DNA of 64,000 bases from Acanthochlamys bracteata (lineage: Eukaryota > Streptophyta > Magnoliopsida > Pandanales > Velloziaceae), in NCBI GenBank assembly GCA_019914995.1, contig CM034129.1, forward strand, positions 1,116,001 to 1,180,000. Direction: 5' to 3'. The position numbers and the translations under genes were made by a program. Below are positions 10,666-22,134 of this stretch, piece by piece. Every line of letters starts with the position of its first letter. Position 1 is the stretch's first letter. The notes under the pieces are model-generated. The model was not told the DNA's origin, searched no databases, and saw nothing but the letters and a program-made list of their open reading frames with translations.

Positions 10666-12877
10666 ACCAAAGAGGATGAAGGCCAGAGGAACCAGTCCCC
10701 TAGAAACTCCAACTTCCTATGGATATAATGTAAGTGCACTCCATTTTTTTGGCTGTGCATGCAAAATGGGCAATTCTCTAGACTTGGCTCCCGAATAGGC
10801 TGTACTGGCACTTGAACTTCAATCACTAGGAAATAAAATCTGATATCAGAACCGTGGTTTCAACATATACTGGTTTGGTCATTTACATTTACTTAATCCG
10901 CATATCGCAGCAGATATGTGTGACAGTGAGTAACGTAGCTATGTGGCTGTACTAATGGTTGATGATTTGGAATAACAAGCTTCGTGAATATAAAAAATAT
11001 GATCATATATAAGTATTGATGAGATAACAGAAGAAAGAACTGCAAGACTAGCGTCTATAAAAATGAGCCATGTGATATTTGTAATCAAAGTTAATACCTG
11101 TACGCCCCACACAGGATTGGAGGCAACTCCTTCCTCTCCGTAGTTTAATAGATGAATAACTGAACCTAATATCAACTAAAAGACCTCATTAAAAGGACTA
11201 GGATGTGAAACTCACTAGTGTGGTTTTTACAACAAAAATAATTAAGTGAAGTTTTCTTAGGTTCTTGAAACTAACAGTTCATAAACATTGCCAAATGCAC
11301 ATAAGAAAGTAAACGACACTCTATGTGATTTGTGAAGGAAAAGAAAAAAACCAAATTACCTAAGAAGATTTAAGAGTTACATTACTTACTAACAAATTGC
11401 TGAATTTAGTTCTGCTTAATTATAAATAACTGATTAAAAGCTTTAACAAATAATTTTGAAAACCTTGTCCAGTAAACAGCAGTTAAATGAGGCAAAATGA
11501 CTCAACCAGTTGGAAATTGCACTGCAGCAAGGAACATGTTGACTTTGAAGAGAACAAAATGCACTAGAGTTGTGAGAATCAAAAGATGCATCTTAGATCA
11601 ATATAACCAGAAGAGTACCAGATTGCAGCTTTATAACCGATTGGACAGCCATTTCATGAACGTCCGAGACTCAACCACTTCACCTTTCCTCCACCGCTGT
11701 AACTCACTGAACTACAGAAATGCTACAGTAACTGTGCAAAAATTATGATACAAGAAATTAAAAGTTACGTAGAAAGAATAGATCCTATATGAGCGGAAGT
11801 AGAGCCCTCCAAGAGCTCAAGAAGTTACAAGTGTACAAGTAAAATATGTAGGTAAGCTTATCACTAAACAGTGCATTATCTATTAATATCTATTCCACCA
11901 TGCATGTAATACAATCAATAAGGGAAGATATAATTATACATTTGAAATTTCCCACAATGAAGACGAATATATGCATGAACTACCATAGTCAGCAGCCAAT
12001 GGAAACTCAAATAACGGGTAACAAAATCAAAATTATCCATAGAAACTCAAATTTCAATCCAAAAAACAGCGAGTACCAGTCTATAGAGCAAGTCGCTGTT
12101 ATCATCAAGAGCAAAGCCGGCTTTGAGACTGTCCACGCATAGTCTCAGCAACTTCACCACGACTAAGATCCCAACACAACACGCGTGTCCATGCCTCTAG
12201 AAACAACAGTACCCTCACGAAAACGATCATCTGGGAGTATCCACGCGACCCGTCCTACAAAACTGGTGCGTCCGGCGAGCGTCTTCATAGCGTGTACCGG
12301 TGTCCACCACCAGACTCCGGCGACCAAAATCGTACCGTCCGATCCCTCGATGAGGTCGCGATCAGAACTAGAGATCCCGCGCCCCTTCTGTTTTCATCGA
12401 ATCAATCGATTGATTGAACAAAAGCAGTTTAGAAGCAGAATCACATAATAGTAAGAAAAAGTTGAAAGTCGAGAATTGAAATCGAAAATTCGGGAGATGT
12501 GTGGTGAGATGGATACATCGTCCTCGTGCCCTTAGAGTTGGCAGCTGAGATGGTAATCGCCAGGCTCGACCGCCACTGCTGAAGCTTTGCTTGGTTGCTC
12601 CGGGAATATGTTTCTTGTTCGCGGGGAGGAAAAAGTTGCTCGAGTGTAGGCGAGTATTTATAGAGGAGGAGAAGAACAATTAAGTAGACTCCATGGACCG
12701 GTTAATAAAGTGAAAGAGTTTGGGAAGTCCAAATTTCGGAACCGAGTCACGACTTGAAAGTCGGGAGTTCATATATCTGTTTGATTTGACTAATTTCTTT
12801 CCAAAAACTCAAAAACTGGGTATAGAAAATTAAAAAAACACTTTTTCGTAATAATAAAACAATAAAATGTCTTAGCT

Positions 12878-12946
12878 CTAGCTTGAATCGGGTATCGCCA
12901 GTGCGTGGTACCGATGTGATATCCAACTACGCCACTCGGACGCCTG
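12878..12946 (-). ncRNA. tRNA-derived sequence (SINE-like or tRNA relic)
   Basis: On the minus strand an A-box-like TGGCGTAGTTGG (12,923-12,934) fits the polymerase III consensus. A degenerate B-box, CGATTCAAGC (12,881-12,890), follows 44 bases later, a normal spacing. GCGTCCGAG precedes the A box, as in tRNA 5' halves. The minus strand continues into T-rich DNA. No full cloverleaf is evident, so a working tRNA is unlikely; a tRNA-derived SINE or decayed tRNA fits better. Confidence 0.4.
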
Positions 12947-13204
12947 TGACAAACATCGACAAGCAAACTCAAGTAGGTGTCAAACTGACGCTTGCATAAT
13001 TCTAGACACAGGAAACAGAACAGCTCTCATGTTCATGTAATGACCTTGCTAATATCAAGATAGAAATAAGCAAACTGCATTCATCGATAGTTTTAACATT
13101 GGGGAGTAGAAAATAACTATAATCATGTACAACATATGCACGTATTACAAATAAAAACCACTTAGGTAGGGACTAAAATTGCAGCAAGAACACAAGCATT
13201 TTCT

Positions 13205-14475
13205 GCACTGACTCAAATTACTCCAGTAAGAGCCTATCTTTGCAGTTTTGCACCAAGCCAGATCAAGGATATATTACAACAAGCTGCGAGTAGCTCCACC
13301 TCCCATTGTCCACAAAAGTTCAGAAGTAGCCCGCTTGTTCTTCAAACAGATGTTTTGGATGCTCCTACCTATATCCCTGCTAATACAACAAAGCACTGAC
13401 TATAAAAGAGTAGCCGTAGTCAACATCACCCCCATATGACGCAAATGGTTCTGCTTATCATCCAACATCATATTGATATAGTCCACACTCCACCATGTCA
13501 TCCACATACTCCCTTAGCTTCAGAAATGTAGAATTAAAACAACTGAAGTTAGACATGAGCAGACAACTATAACCTAAACATGGTTATATAATTACTACCA
13601 TGAACTAAAAATCCCTGTGCCAATCAAATAGCTATTACTGACAAGTCACTGCATGGAACATCAGGGTCATTTAAAGTTAAAAGGCATTTAATAATTCAGC
13701 ACTAAAGTTCATCATTTTTTGTAAAGAGACAGATAAATATTTCCAGCCAAATCTCTTCATGGACATTAGTACCTCAAGTCTATCAGTGCACACCTTCTAG
13801 TAAATGCCAAGTATTACTCAACTTCATTTCCCTTCGAAACTCCACTTTTAAAGCGCGTTTGCTGATATGTAAGGTCATTAGAATAGTATTTAACTGATTT
13901 ATGATACACAACCTTAACTATTAGTCATCCAGAAAATTGAAATATGTTGATGCAGCAAAAAAGTGACGAAGTGAAGAATAATGGTCCCAAGAGCTTTATT
14001 CCCTAGAAAGTTTATTCAGTGTAATGTCTATCTGCCTAAAGTAAGCTTCCAAAAGCATTACAAGCTCTTCTACATTCACACCTTTGCTGATGCTGGTAGC
14101 AAAAGCTTTGGTTTCTAAATGATTCTCCATGGTTGAGAACACGGCCGCTTAATTTATTATGAAATTCAGTCGTTTAAGAAACTGCTTCATAACTGTTTAT
14201 AATATCATTTTCACCATAGCGATGTCAGAATGGATCCTGCAAGTTAAATGATAAGTTAGCATACTTAGCTAGAGATACATGCTTGAAAAAAGGAGTTCAC
14301 AGCATCAGACATCAAGTTAAAAAGTTTTAATTCATAGGACGATTGAGAAACTCATCAAAGGACCTTCAATCATCACCCCTGCCATCATCTAGTTCATCTT
14401 AAGAAGCAAGAGGAGACCTGCCGAAGAGTTGTTGCTTCAGCAATTTATCAGTTAAGTACATTTAGCCATACAATA
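13205..14475 (-). pseudogene. decayed MRS2/MGT (CorA-type) magnesium transporter copy
   Basis: MRS2/MGT proteins are two-TM CorA-type Mg2+ channels with a GMN signature. Minus-strand exon remnants in order are MYLTDKLLKQQL (from 14,461), VEELVMLLEAYFRQIDITL with NKLS (13,996-14,130), LREYVDD (from 13,517), LDDKQNHLRHMGVMLTTATL (about 13,440-13,480) and SELLWTMGGGATRS followed by LAWCK (about 13,240-13,320). Each is close to the family, for example VEELEMLLEAYF and MLDDKQNHL. The copy is broken: the first remnant meets a stop after SPLAS, about seven extra bases between LREYVDD and the INIMLDDK-equivalent shift the frame, a stop follows TATLL, and a stop lies in the second TM region. The GMN motif is not recoverable. 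The N-terminal half was not found. Retained exon order and intron-like gaps point to a gene duplicate rather than a retrocopy. Confidence 0.88.
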
Positions 14476-14865
14476 GATGCACAGTTCATTCCTGACTCGA
14501 ATTTCAACAGTATCTTAAGGAAAACCGATAAAAAAAAAATATGAGAAAGCATCATGATGTACGAAATTCGGAAAAGCATTCAAGACAATCTCTTGCTGCA
14601 TCTAGCATCATAATCCGCTCAAACCGTCACCATGTAGGTTCCTTCCCTCCTATTATACAAAATAAACCAACAATTTTCAGCGAAATTAAGGTCTAAACAA
14701 AAAACAATTACAATCCGATGTCAACTCATACTCTTAGAAGTTTCCTATAGCAAAAACAATTCCTTCTGGAAATACTCACAATCAGTGGAAAGCTGAGTTA
14801 ATACTTTCCTAACTAGTACGAGATTCTATAATCAACAAATCTAACGAAAAGAACCAGGTTTCATG

Positions 14866-15093
14866 TTAGATGATAGCACCATTACAATGCAATTCAACCA
14901 ATAGCAGAAAACAAACAAATGAACAAACAAATGGTACCAACTGAACACCGAGAGTGGTGGAGAGCGATACGGCGCTGGAGATGTCTAACGAAGGGCTTGA
15001 CAGAGGGATCGACGAGTGTGACTTATAGGAAGAGTCGGAATCAAATTTCGAGGCCCAAGGATTAGATCGCGTGCATTGAGAAGCAAATTTCAT
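14866..15093 (-). CDS. possible short first exon, unknown
   Basis: An ATG at 15,093 opens a frame that begins MKFASQCTRSNPWASKF and is Ser-rich for about 50 codons. It then becomes hydrophobic past a GTACC that could be a donor after TTGGGTGTTCAGTTG-type sequence. It lies upstream of, and on the same strand as, the decayed MRS2 copy, but resembles no MRS2 N-terminus I know. It could be a leader exon of that locus or chance. Confidence 0.22.
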   Translation of the reverse strand: MKFASQCTRSNPWASKFDSDSSYKSHSSIPLSSPSLDISSAVSLSTTLGVQLVPFVCSFVCFLLLVELHCNGAII

Positions 15094-15143
15094 GAGCAGT
15101 GATTACGGACTTGGTATTTTTTAGATTGATCACAATCGCTCGT

Positions 15144-15381
15144 TCATGACCGAGAACAGTAGAAGGATACAAAAACAATGGTCAAATATACGAGCAAGCA
15201 GCCTGTTCGGCGAATGATTAGCAGGCTTTCCTGCCTCGAGATCAGAAGCACAGCGCCAGTCAGGTTCACTGGAGCTAAGCCCCTACACCTAGTACTTTCT
15301 TGCGGCCGCGCAACGCCGGCCCTCACGATGGAGGACTGCTTTGCTTGGGTTGCTTTGTTTTTTGTTTTTTTTTGCTTTTGA
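15144..15381. other. GC-rich patch, both strands open, unidentified
   Basis: About 15,180-15,340 is clearly more GC-rich than anything within a kilobase and is open on both strands. The plus-strand frame begins MVKYTSKQPVRRMISRLSC. I recognise neither product. It may be a 5' UTR or promoter-proximal segment, or a fragment of inserted DNA. Confidence 0.25.
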
Positions 15382-15872
15382 TGCTTTTGTACAGAAGTGG
15401 GAGAGAGTGAAGTTGAAGAGTTGGAGCACGATGAGATGTTGTGGGACAGTAAAAGTTGACACGAGGCCTTTTTTTTTTGTTTCTTTTGTGGGTACTGCTT
15501 GCTTTTTGAAAATTTTATCAGTTCCAGCTGTCTAATTTTTAAAAAAAAGTTACAACTATTGAGTGCTTTATTTTATACATCTTTTTAAACATAATTTTCT
15601 GCATCTCACTTTATTTTTTAATTGTACTGGATTTTACTTTTTATTGATAGCGAAGCAGTTTATGTTAAAATATTTATTAATGTATTGTGCTGAGTGGTAT
15701 GTAAGGCGAACAGGGATGCTTAGTAACATGCACGGACAACCTCTTGTGGAAGTATGTCCGACACATTATAAGATTTTTAATAAATAACCTTCATGTAAAA
15801 CTATCATAATAAAAAGTCTAACCACGTCAAATAATAGGGCTCTGAGCTAAACAAAAAAGTGAAAAACTCCCA

Positions 15873-18550
15873 CTAGCCAAACCCAAGTATGCGAGGTGCA
15901 AGCTTCACAAGAGGTTCCAAGGCACTTGGTGCAAATTTTCTAGCGAAGACGTGACAAATATGTGAAGCGCGGTCATTGTACCTGCAATTATGTCCTTCGA
16001 GAATCTTCTTAAGAAATTCCTCCGTTATATCGCCTTTTCCAAATGTTGCAGGGTGAGCTCCACCCCTAGACCAATCGACCCATGTTATTGTCCTGTTAGC
16101 CAAGAGATGTGGTGCTTCGATATAGAGCATAGTTGGGAAGTAGTGCTCATCAACATAGCAGTTGGGCTTGCAGAATTCCTTGAACTTCGGGTAATAAACG
16201 GTGTCTTTGACAATAGTTACAGCAAGCCTCCTGTCAATTTCAAACCACTGGGAGGCTTTACGCCACTGTGTTATGTTGACTTCTGGAGCCATGTTGGGAT
16301 TATACCTCCCTCTACCGTAAGGGCCGGGATCATCAAATGCACCAATAAAGCTGTATATAGATCCCCTCAAGTATGTGTAAACCGTACTGAAGTTGTACAG
16401 AGGAATGCATGACTCAGATAGTAGGACAAACCATTCGTTTGAAATGTCGAGCAATGCATTTGCAAGGAGCCGCCTCTCAGCGTCAGACATGCTCATTGTT
16501 CCCCATACAACCTCCTGCAGAAAGAATAAAACATAAGCACACGACTTTACCTAGAGAACAAAGAAAAAACCTGCTCCATATCCATATATATATATACACG
16601 TCTTTAAAAGTTCAATTAACATTTATATAATGTTTAAGAAATCATAAAATATGCTTGATTCATAATACAAAAGAAAGCATACATTAGCTTGCTCTGTACT
16701 GATTTCCACATTATAAACATCACCTTGATCCTATAAAATCTTAACACTTAATTTTTGCCAATTTTGCATTTAAGTACCATGCAGAGGCTTGCCTCTATGA
16801 CAGAAAAACATATTTAAAGTGTTTTGTTATTATCAACAGCTAGAGGAAGTTGCAAAATGACCACAACATCACATTATATTCATAATGCATGTATGCACTC
16901 GTGCATCTTCCAGCTAGCTTTTTTATCTCTAAGTCACCAACCTAATAGGGTTCAAAACCACCTGTTCTCAAATCAGGTGATTAAAGGTTGATTTATAGAG
17001 GAATAGCTCTTACATATTTATCTAGGCTTAATTTAAGCAATCTAGTTGAGTCCCTACTCGCTAATCATCTCCAATAAAAGGTAATTTTTCCTTTAAAAGA
17101 ACAAGAGAAATATCACCTAATGGCAGGACCATTACATTTACATATAAAGAGACCATGATTTTGGGAATTAGCATCATTTTAATAAAACATTTAGGATGAT
17201 ACATTGAGGAAAGGTTGCATGAAAACATAGGATATACCTCAAATATACGAAAGAGTTGTAAGTATTATAACATACCAACATCAAGTTTTGAATTGTACTA
17301 TGTGATACAAGCAGTATATGTACTTTATTCAAAACTACTTGGGGCATAATCCCCGCCAGAGCTTTGAGATTGCTGTATTGACTAGAGATTGCATCTAGCC
17401 TGAAGAGATGCTACCTGAAAAGAACTTATGACTTATACAAGATTCATGCCAGAAAGTCCTCGGCTTAAAAGACAAAACGCACATGAAAGAAACTTAATAC
17501 ACCTAAGTCCTTTGCCAAATTGACTCTCAATAGTTCGCTATAGTATTAGAAAGTCAATGACATCTAAATCCTAGCAGATGTGACTATACATATTCAGACT
17601 TCAAACTGGCTATTTGCAGACAAAATTGGAAAAATATAACAGTATTGAACCTTCAAACTAGGTGCAATAACAATACAAAACGACCATGTTTACATAGACT
17701 TAGGATCCATTAGAAACTTAACCGTCTAATAGAGTTTCTAAGAAATATTTTGCAAGCAACTCATGTACACATGTAGGTTGCTTGATTACCGTAAACAGTA
17801 TTTAATTATAAGTTTATCTTCTGTGGAATTGACAAAGCCCCTTTCATTGAAGCCTATACATCTACCTAGCATATTCTAGATAAGTTACAAACGAGGAGAT
17901 TACCAATTATGTTATGCTTGTGTGAGGAAGAAATAAATTTTAATGTAACACAATAGGCTTGACAAGTTACCATCTTTCAAGAACGAAACTTGACAAATGA
18001 TAAGAAATTGACATTAACTCAACTGTACCTTGCTTGGGATCTGCCTCCCGTAAAAACTTGAATTTGCAGAAAAGTTAGGCATATAAGTTGGCAACGTATG
18101 TACATAAACCGTGTATAGCCCTTCATTCCCTTGAAAAAATTTGTCCCACAGTTGAGCAAGTGGCAAAGGCCCAACCGCAAGAAACATGAAAGCAATCTTC
18201 GGTATCCTTCTGAATGGGTACTTCTTAACCTGAGGAACCATAGACGCTCTCCAAAATAGCTCCTCATCTGACATTTTGTGAATCAAGTTCAACGGCGGCT
18301 TTATCCACTTACTAAGTGTATCACTATCCTGCTCCTCAACTCTGCATGGTTGATAACTCGGATGGATTTCCTTAATCACAGCCTGTGTCTGAACGCCATA
18401 AAACCGAGTCATATAAATACTAAAAATCGAAAATCCTATGCCGGCGACTATGAAAAACACCAAAACTATGAGTATCCTATAAGGAAAATGTCTGTGACTA
18501 TGACTCCTCTGTGTTGGATCTTTACCGTCTTCTAACACCCTACTCTGCAT
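15873..18550 (-). CDS. GT14-family glycosyltransferase (core-2/I-branching-like)
   Basis: Two exons: 18,550-18,029 and 16,514-15,873, with a 1,514-base GT-AG intron (AAGCAAG|GTACAG to CTGCAG|GAGG) in phase 0. The product has 387 residues. It is a type II Golgi membrane protein with a short basic N-terminus, one TM helix at about residues 21-45 ([19 protein letters not shown]) and a luminal catalytic domain. Family signatures include [73 protein letters not shown] and [16 protein letters not shown]. Plant GT14 members of this type are annotated as beta-1,6-N-acetylglucosaminyltransferase-like (BC10-type); donor and acceptor are not shown by sequence. The ATG at 18,550 is chosen because it lies just before the TM region; an in-frame ATG at 18,655 would add 35 atypical residues. 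Part of exon 1 and the intron recur at 42.6 kb. Confidence 0.93.
16515..18028 (-). other. large intron of the GT14 gene
   Basis: No coding sequence or clear inserted element is seen. Its 5' end (18,028 down to about 17,583) is the part duplicated, with exon 1 sequence, at 42,601-43,129. Confidence 0.75.
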
Positions 18551-19019
18551 CTCACCGGAAAAAAAAAACAAATTTCGAACAATTCGATCAAATTTATTTT
18601 CTCTGCATCTCAATTCCAGAACTCTTATGCAATCCAACAATACTTCTCGATCCAAAAATCAGATTGATTCTACCACAACCATCCAAACTCCTCCCCGCCG
18701 CTGAAGCAATCACAATTCGTGTCCAATGTACTAAGATTTCCTTAACTCGACTTTTTAGATCGAAAATCACAAGTGGGCTGTCTCCCAAAAATTGAAGCCA
18801 AAAACCTTCCTGGTAGATCTTGATCGAAATTTAACTGAATTTGTTGATATCTAAGCATGTGAAGAAAACAAACACAGATTGGAATCGAAGAAAATTCTAG
18901 TTAGAAACGAATGAATCTCGACGGTTGCTGACTTCTCTGACAAAGATCTGTTTCGGCGCTAGTTGGGTTTGGCTCACGGGAAGAATCTTGGGTAACTAAT
19001 TTCTGAAGACTGTAATTTA

Positions 19020-19292
19020 GTACGCGTTTTAAATGTTCGTAAAAAAAAAAAAGTAAAATTTTTTAAAAATAAAATAAAAATAAAATTTAGTATTTATATT
19101 TTAATAGATTTTTAAAATGTTTTAAAAATTAAAAAAATATAATTATATTAAAAAATATGTAAATAAAAAATTTAGAACTTTTTACATATAAAAATAAATT
19201 ATAAAATTTTTATATAATTAAAATATAAAAATTATTTAAAATTTAAAATTTGACAAAAAAAAAAGAAGCTATATTTGAAACACGCGAAGCTT
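19020..19292. repeat. AT-rich MITE-like element, family C
   Basis: The ends are imperfect inverted repeats: CGCGTTTTAAAT near 19,023 and TTTGAAACACGCG near 19,275-19,288. The interior is nearly pure A/T. The same interior words in the same order (ATTTTAATAG, AAAATTAAAAAATATAATT, TGTAAATAAAAAA, AAAATTTGACAAAAAAAA) recur at 45,236-46,330, where a TRIM interrupts them. It is probably a short non-autonomous DNA transposon; the superfamily is not determined. Confidence 0.55.
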
Positions 19293-19699
19293 CAAGATTC
19301 GAACAAATGGTAGAGTGATTCTGGTGAACGGCTCTGATTCCATGATGATCGTATTACCAAAACGTTAACGGACATTTTGCATAAGTGACGCTAAATAAAC
19401 ACCTTTACTTAATAAGGCTCCAAATGTCTTTTTTAACATTTTAAAATCAACTACAGAAATTGTCAGCATATGCTATGTTCCTGATTTTATATATCAAACT
19501 TAGGTGGTCAATATCTGCGAAATATGATTGTTGAAGACTTGACCTATAACTCCTGCTTTATTTTTTAATTTTTCTGTCGTGGTTCGTTTAAATAAGGATC
19601 ATTCTTAGAATCATGAAAACATTAGTCACAAATATTAGATTATCAAACACAACAAGAAAAGACGACAACTATAATTTATGGCTTTAGCCGCGTTCGTGG

Positions 19700-19925
19700 A
19701 TTAATACGGATGTTTAGGAATGCTTATTACAAAAAAAATGTTTTGAAAACTTTTAAAAAAAGAATTTTATTTTTTTATTTAAAGTAATAATAATAATAAC
19801 TAATAAAAAGATTTGATGACGTAAAATTTTTTATATTTTTAAAATTATTTTAAAAAATTTGTAAAATATTTTAAAAATTTTATTAAAAACATTAAAAAAA
19901 AATTTTAGAAAAACTTCCCCAAACA
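19700..19925. repeat. AT-rich repeat, family B copy
   Basis: This A/T block contains AATAATAATAA and ends AAAATTTTATTAAAAACAT. The latter word also occurs at 39,968-39,990, and a similar arrangement is seen at 51,190-51,330 and 55,000-55,170. It is probably a short non-autonomous element; low complexity makes the family call weak. Confidence 0.35.
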
Positions 19926-21268
19926 TGAGTGTTTTAAGAACTTATTTAATATCATATTTTTTAATAAATTTTTATAATATTTTATAAAATTTATTTTAAA
20001 TTTAAAATATAAAAACCTTTACATATTAAAATTTTAAGAATATTATTTTTATTCAAAAAAATATGTTTTATAAATACTTTCGAACGACGAGGTAAATCAT
20101 TTTAGGTTTATACGACTAGGGCAGGTTGGGGCAAACTTGATTTTATGTGTTTGAATCTTGTCTTGAATGAATGGGCTACAATTGGCCCATTAAGCACTCC
20201 GATTGCAATTTTGTTGGAGTAATTGTTGTAGGCTAAGATGGAATAAAGACGTGTTTCAAACAGTAAACTTGTAGTAAAAAAAATTATAATTTTCTAAAAA
20301 TAGATTAAAAATAAAATATAATTTTTTATTTTAATTATTTTTGAAAATAGATTGAAAGTAAAGATATAATTTGAAGTGTATAATTTACATTTAAAAAAAA
20401 TTGTCCGAAAATTTAATATTGATGGAGAAACCGGAGTTAACACGCCCTAAGATGTGCTATCATGGGATTCGACGTTTGGATACAAATACTGAACTAACAG
20501 AATGTGCACATGAGAGTGCTGAATTGCATCGATTAATTCCTTGCATCAGTTGTATGTTTAATGCAACTAGCTCATTCGGTTCGCATAATGTAATTTAAGA
20601 TGCGATTCTTTTACACATCAAAATTATTTTTTTTAATAAAAAATTATTTCTAATTCACTTCTTCTTATTACGAAAAGAACATAAAAAATTACTTTAATTT
20701 ATTTTTTAATTAAAAAAAATACATCATTTTTAACAACACTATTTTAATAATTTATTTCTAAAACTTCACTTTTAAAAAATTTATTTTCAAAACTAAAATA
20801 ACGGACACTGCTCTCTGTGAACCTGTCGCCGTTGACCATGGTTATTTCGCCTTGGCATCAACCACGAAACAACTAGTTTTTCTTCAAAAAATATTACCAA
20901 TCAACTGGGCAGTGTTTTGAAGGCCCATCGCTTCTGCGCAAACTGATTTTCAAATCATACTGGGTCCCTAGCAATTAAAACGGATCGCCGTCAAGCCCAT
21001 ACCTTTCATAAGTCAAGTCCGCGCGAAATGAAATGGTGCGTCTGAAACTCTGATTGTTATTATTTTGTTTTTTAATATGGGTGATGTTTTGTTAAAAACC
21101 TTGTTCAACACTTCAACTATATATGTAAGAGATTCAGATTAAATTTCATGGAAAAATCTGCATATGCAAATGTGGAAAGGGATGGAATAGCACTGAAACA
21201 TCCATAGATTTCTCAGGACCAACTAAACAAAAGCAAGATTCAAAACTTAAACCAAAGAAATCGTGTCA

Positions 21269-21715
21269 TTAACTAAGAAGAAAAGCAAGTCTTTTCTTCC
21301 GGCCAGCGACAGCGTAGCTCCGGCTTCTAGGCAACAACAAGTCACCACCAACCCTGACAGCTTCATCATCAAACTCATGGACCTCCTTGTCTTCATCAAT
21401 CCTGCCAACAACAACACTTTGGCTCCTCGGCAAAGGCAGTGGCTGTTGTCTGTACTTGCTCTGCGAAGCGGCACGAATAAGCTCTGCAAGATCTTCATCT
21501 GCATTCGAAGATCTACTCGAAGCTGTACTGAAGTTGCGTTGCATGGTCGGACCAACAGTCGTCCACGGCCCAACTGAAGCACTCGCGATGGTAGCTGTCG
21601 GCATACGTGCAGCGCAACCGTTCATGGTGTTGACGTAAAAATCTCGAGCACGGTTGAGTACTCGTAACGGAAGACGGATGTATCTCGCCAACCTGCTGCT
21701 GCTTCCTCTGCTCAT
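21269..21715 (-). CDS. small plant protein of unknown function
   Basis: A 148-residue, single-coding-exon protein starting MSRGSSSRLARYIRLPLRVL and ending RKKRLAFLLS. It is basic and Ser/Arg-rich at the N-terminus, with an acidic patch in the middle (SNADEDLAELIRAASQSK, then IDEDKEVHEFDDEAVRVGGD). No TM helix is seen. The conserved look of LPLRVLNRARDFYV and the acidic LAEL segment suggest a plant-specific family, but I cannot name it. A 5' UTR intron is supported (21,821 to 21,747; TTGCAG|GTACAT to TTTCAG|GTGAAG). A TATA-like CTTTATAAAA lies on the minus strand near 21,907-21,917, about 190 bases upstream of the ATG. Promoter, UTR intron and high coding GC together make it a real gene. Confidence 0.75.
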   Translation of the reverse strand: MSRGSSSRLARYIRLPLRVLNRARDFYVNTMNGCAARMPTATIASASVGPWTTVGPTMQRNFSTASSRSSNADEDLAELIRAASQSKYRQQPLPLPRSQSVVVGRIDEDKEVHEFDDEAVRVGGDLLLPRSRSYAVAGRKKRLAFLLS

Positions 21716-22134
21716 CTTTCTATCCAGTCAATTAATCTCTCTTCACCTGAAACAAATCAATTTTTGCATCGATATATCCTTGTAAAAAAACAACAAGATC
21801 GAAGACAGAAGCGCGATGTACCTGCAATAACGTGAACGATGGCTGATCTTAGAGTGGTTTGGGGAGAAAATAAGAATGGAAGAGCAGGCAAGATAAGTGA
21901 TTTTTGGTTTTATAAAGCTATAGGAAATGAATGGGTTGGTAAGTAGGTGGGCTGAAGCAAGATGGCGGAGAATTGCGTTTGCAATAGGGGAGTGTTTGTT
22001 GAATGTTGCGACTTGCCTTGTGTTGTAGGGCGTTGTGCAGTTGACGTTTCTTTAGATTGATCGGAACATGCAAGACTTTTTGGAATTGTATTGCTAATTT
22101 AAAAGATGTCATTTTAAATTGATAGATCGACATC

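Larger units (their letters stand above)
6999..12572 (-). pseudogene. decayed PLAA/DOA1 (UFD3) ubiquitin-binding gene copy
   Basis: PLAA/DOA1 proteins have a WD40 propeller, a PFU ubiquitin-binding domain and a PUL domain that binds CDC48/p97. Exon-sized matches in the expected order lie on the minus strand: GDYHLSCQL then GHEDD (12,517-12,572); MKTLAGRTSFVGRVAW and WDLSRGEVAETMRG (about 12,105-12,375); SRLSAIIKILEGACHYHSST and LKMLKYWPLEMLFP (8,922-9,104, PUL); VLDLLRMFVLHPDGAKF (about 8,341-8,393); AILLTITRAISNLF (about 8,000-8,130); YAVLLVQLKEHKGQAQVLT (about 7,390-7,480); IAEDENQDVDL (about 7,280-7,310); KALKEAKTAGVGVDIEL (about 7,000-7,055). Damage is visible: a stop replaces the residue before GHEDD, the WD40 exon shifts frame before WDLSRG, the PUL exon at 8.0 kb shifts frame, and another shift precedes KALKEAK. 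I did not find the PFU domain. Many splice sites survive, so this is a gene copy rather than a retrocopy. The match rests on memory of plant PLAA sequences. Confidence 0.82.
18900..21240. other. intergenic region with several AT-rich elements
   Basis: No gene is supported. The region holds AT-rich elements at about 19,020-19,290 and 19,700-19,925 and a weaker candidate at about 20,248-20,450, whose ends are ACGTGTTTCAAA and the inverted form of GGGCGTGTT. A 65-codon open stretch at 20,401-20,598 lacks an ATG start and has no recognisable product. Confidence 0.5.

Noticed and set aside
20401-20598. 65-codon plus-strand open frame
   Set aside because: It starts at TTG, has no known product and lies between AT-rich element ends.
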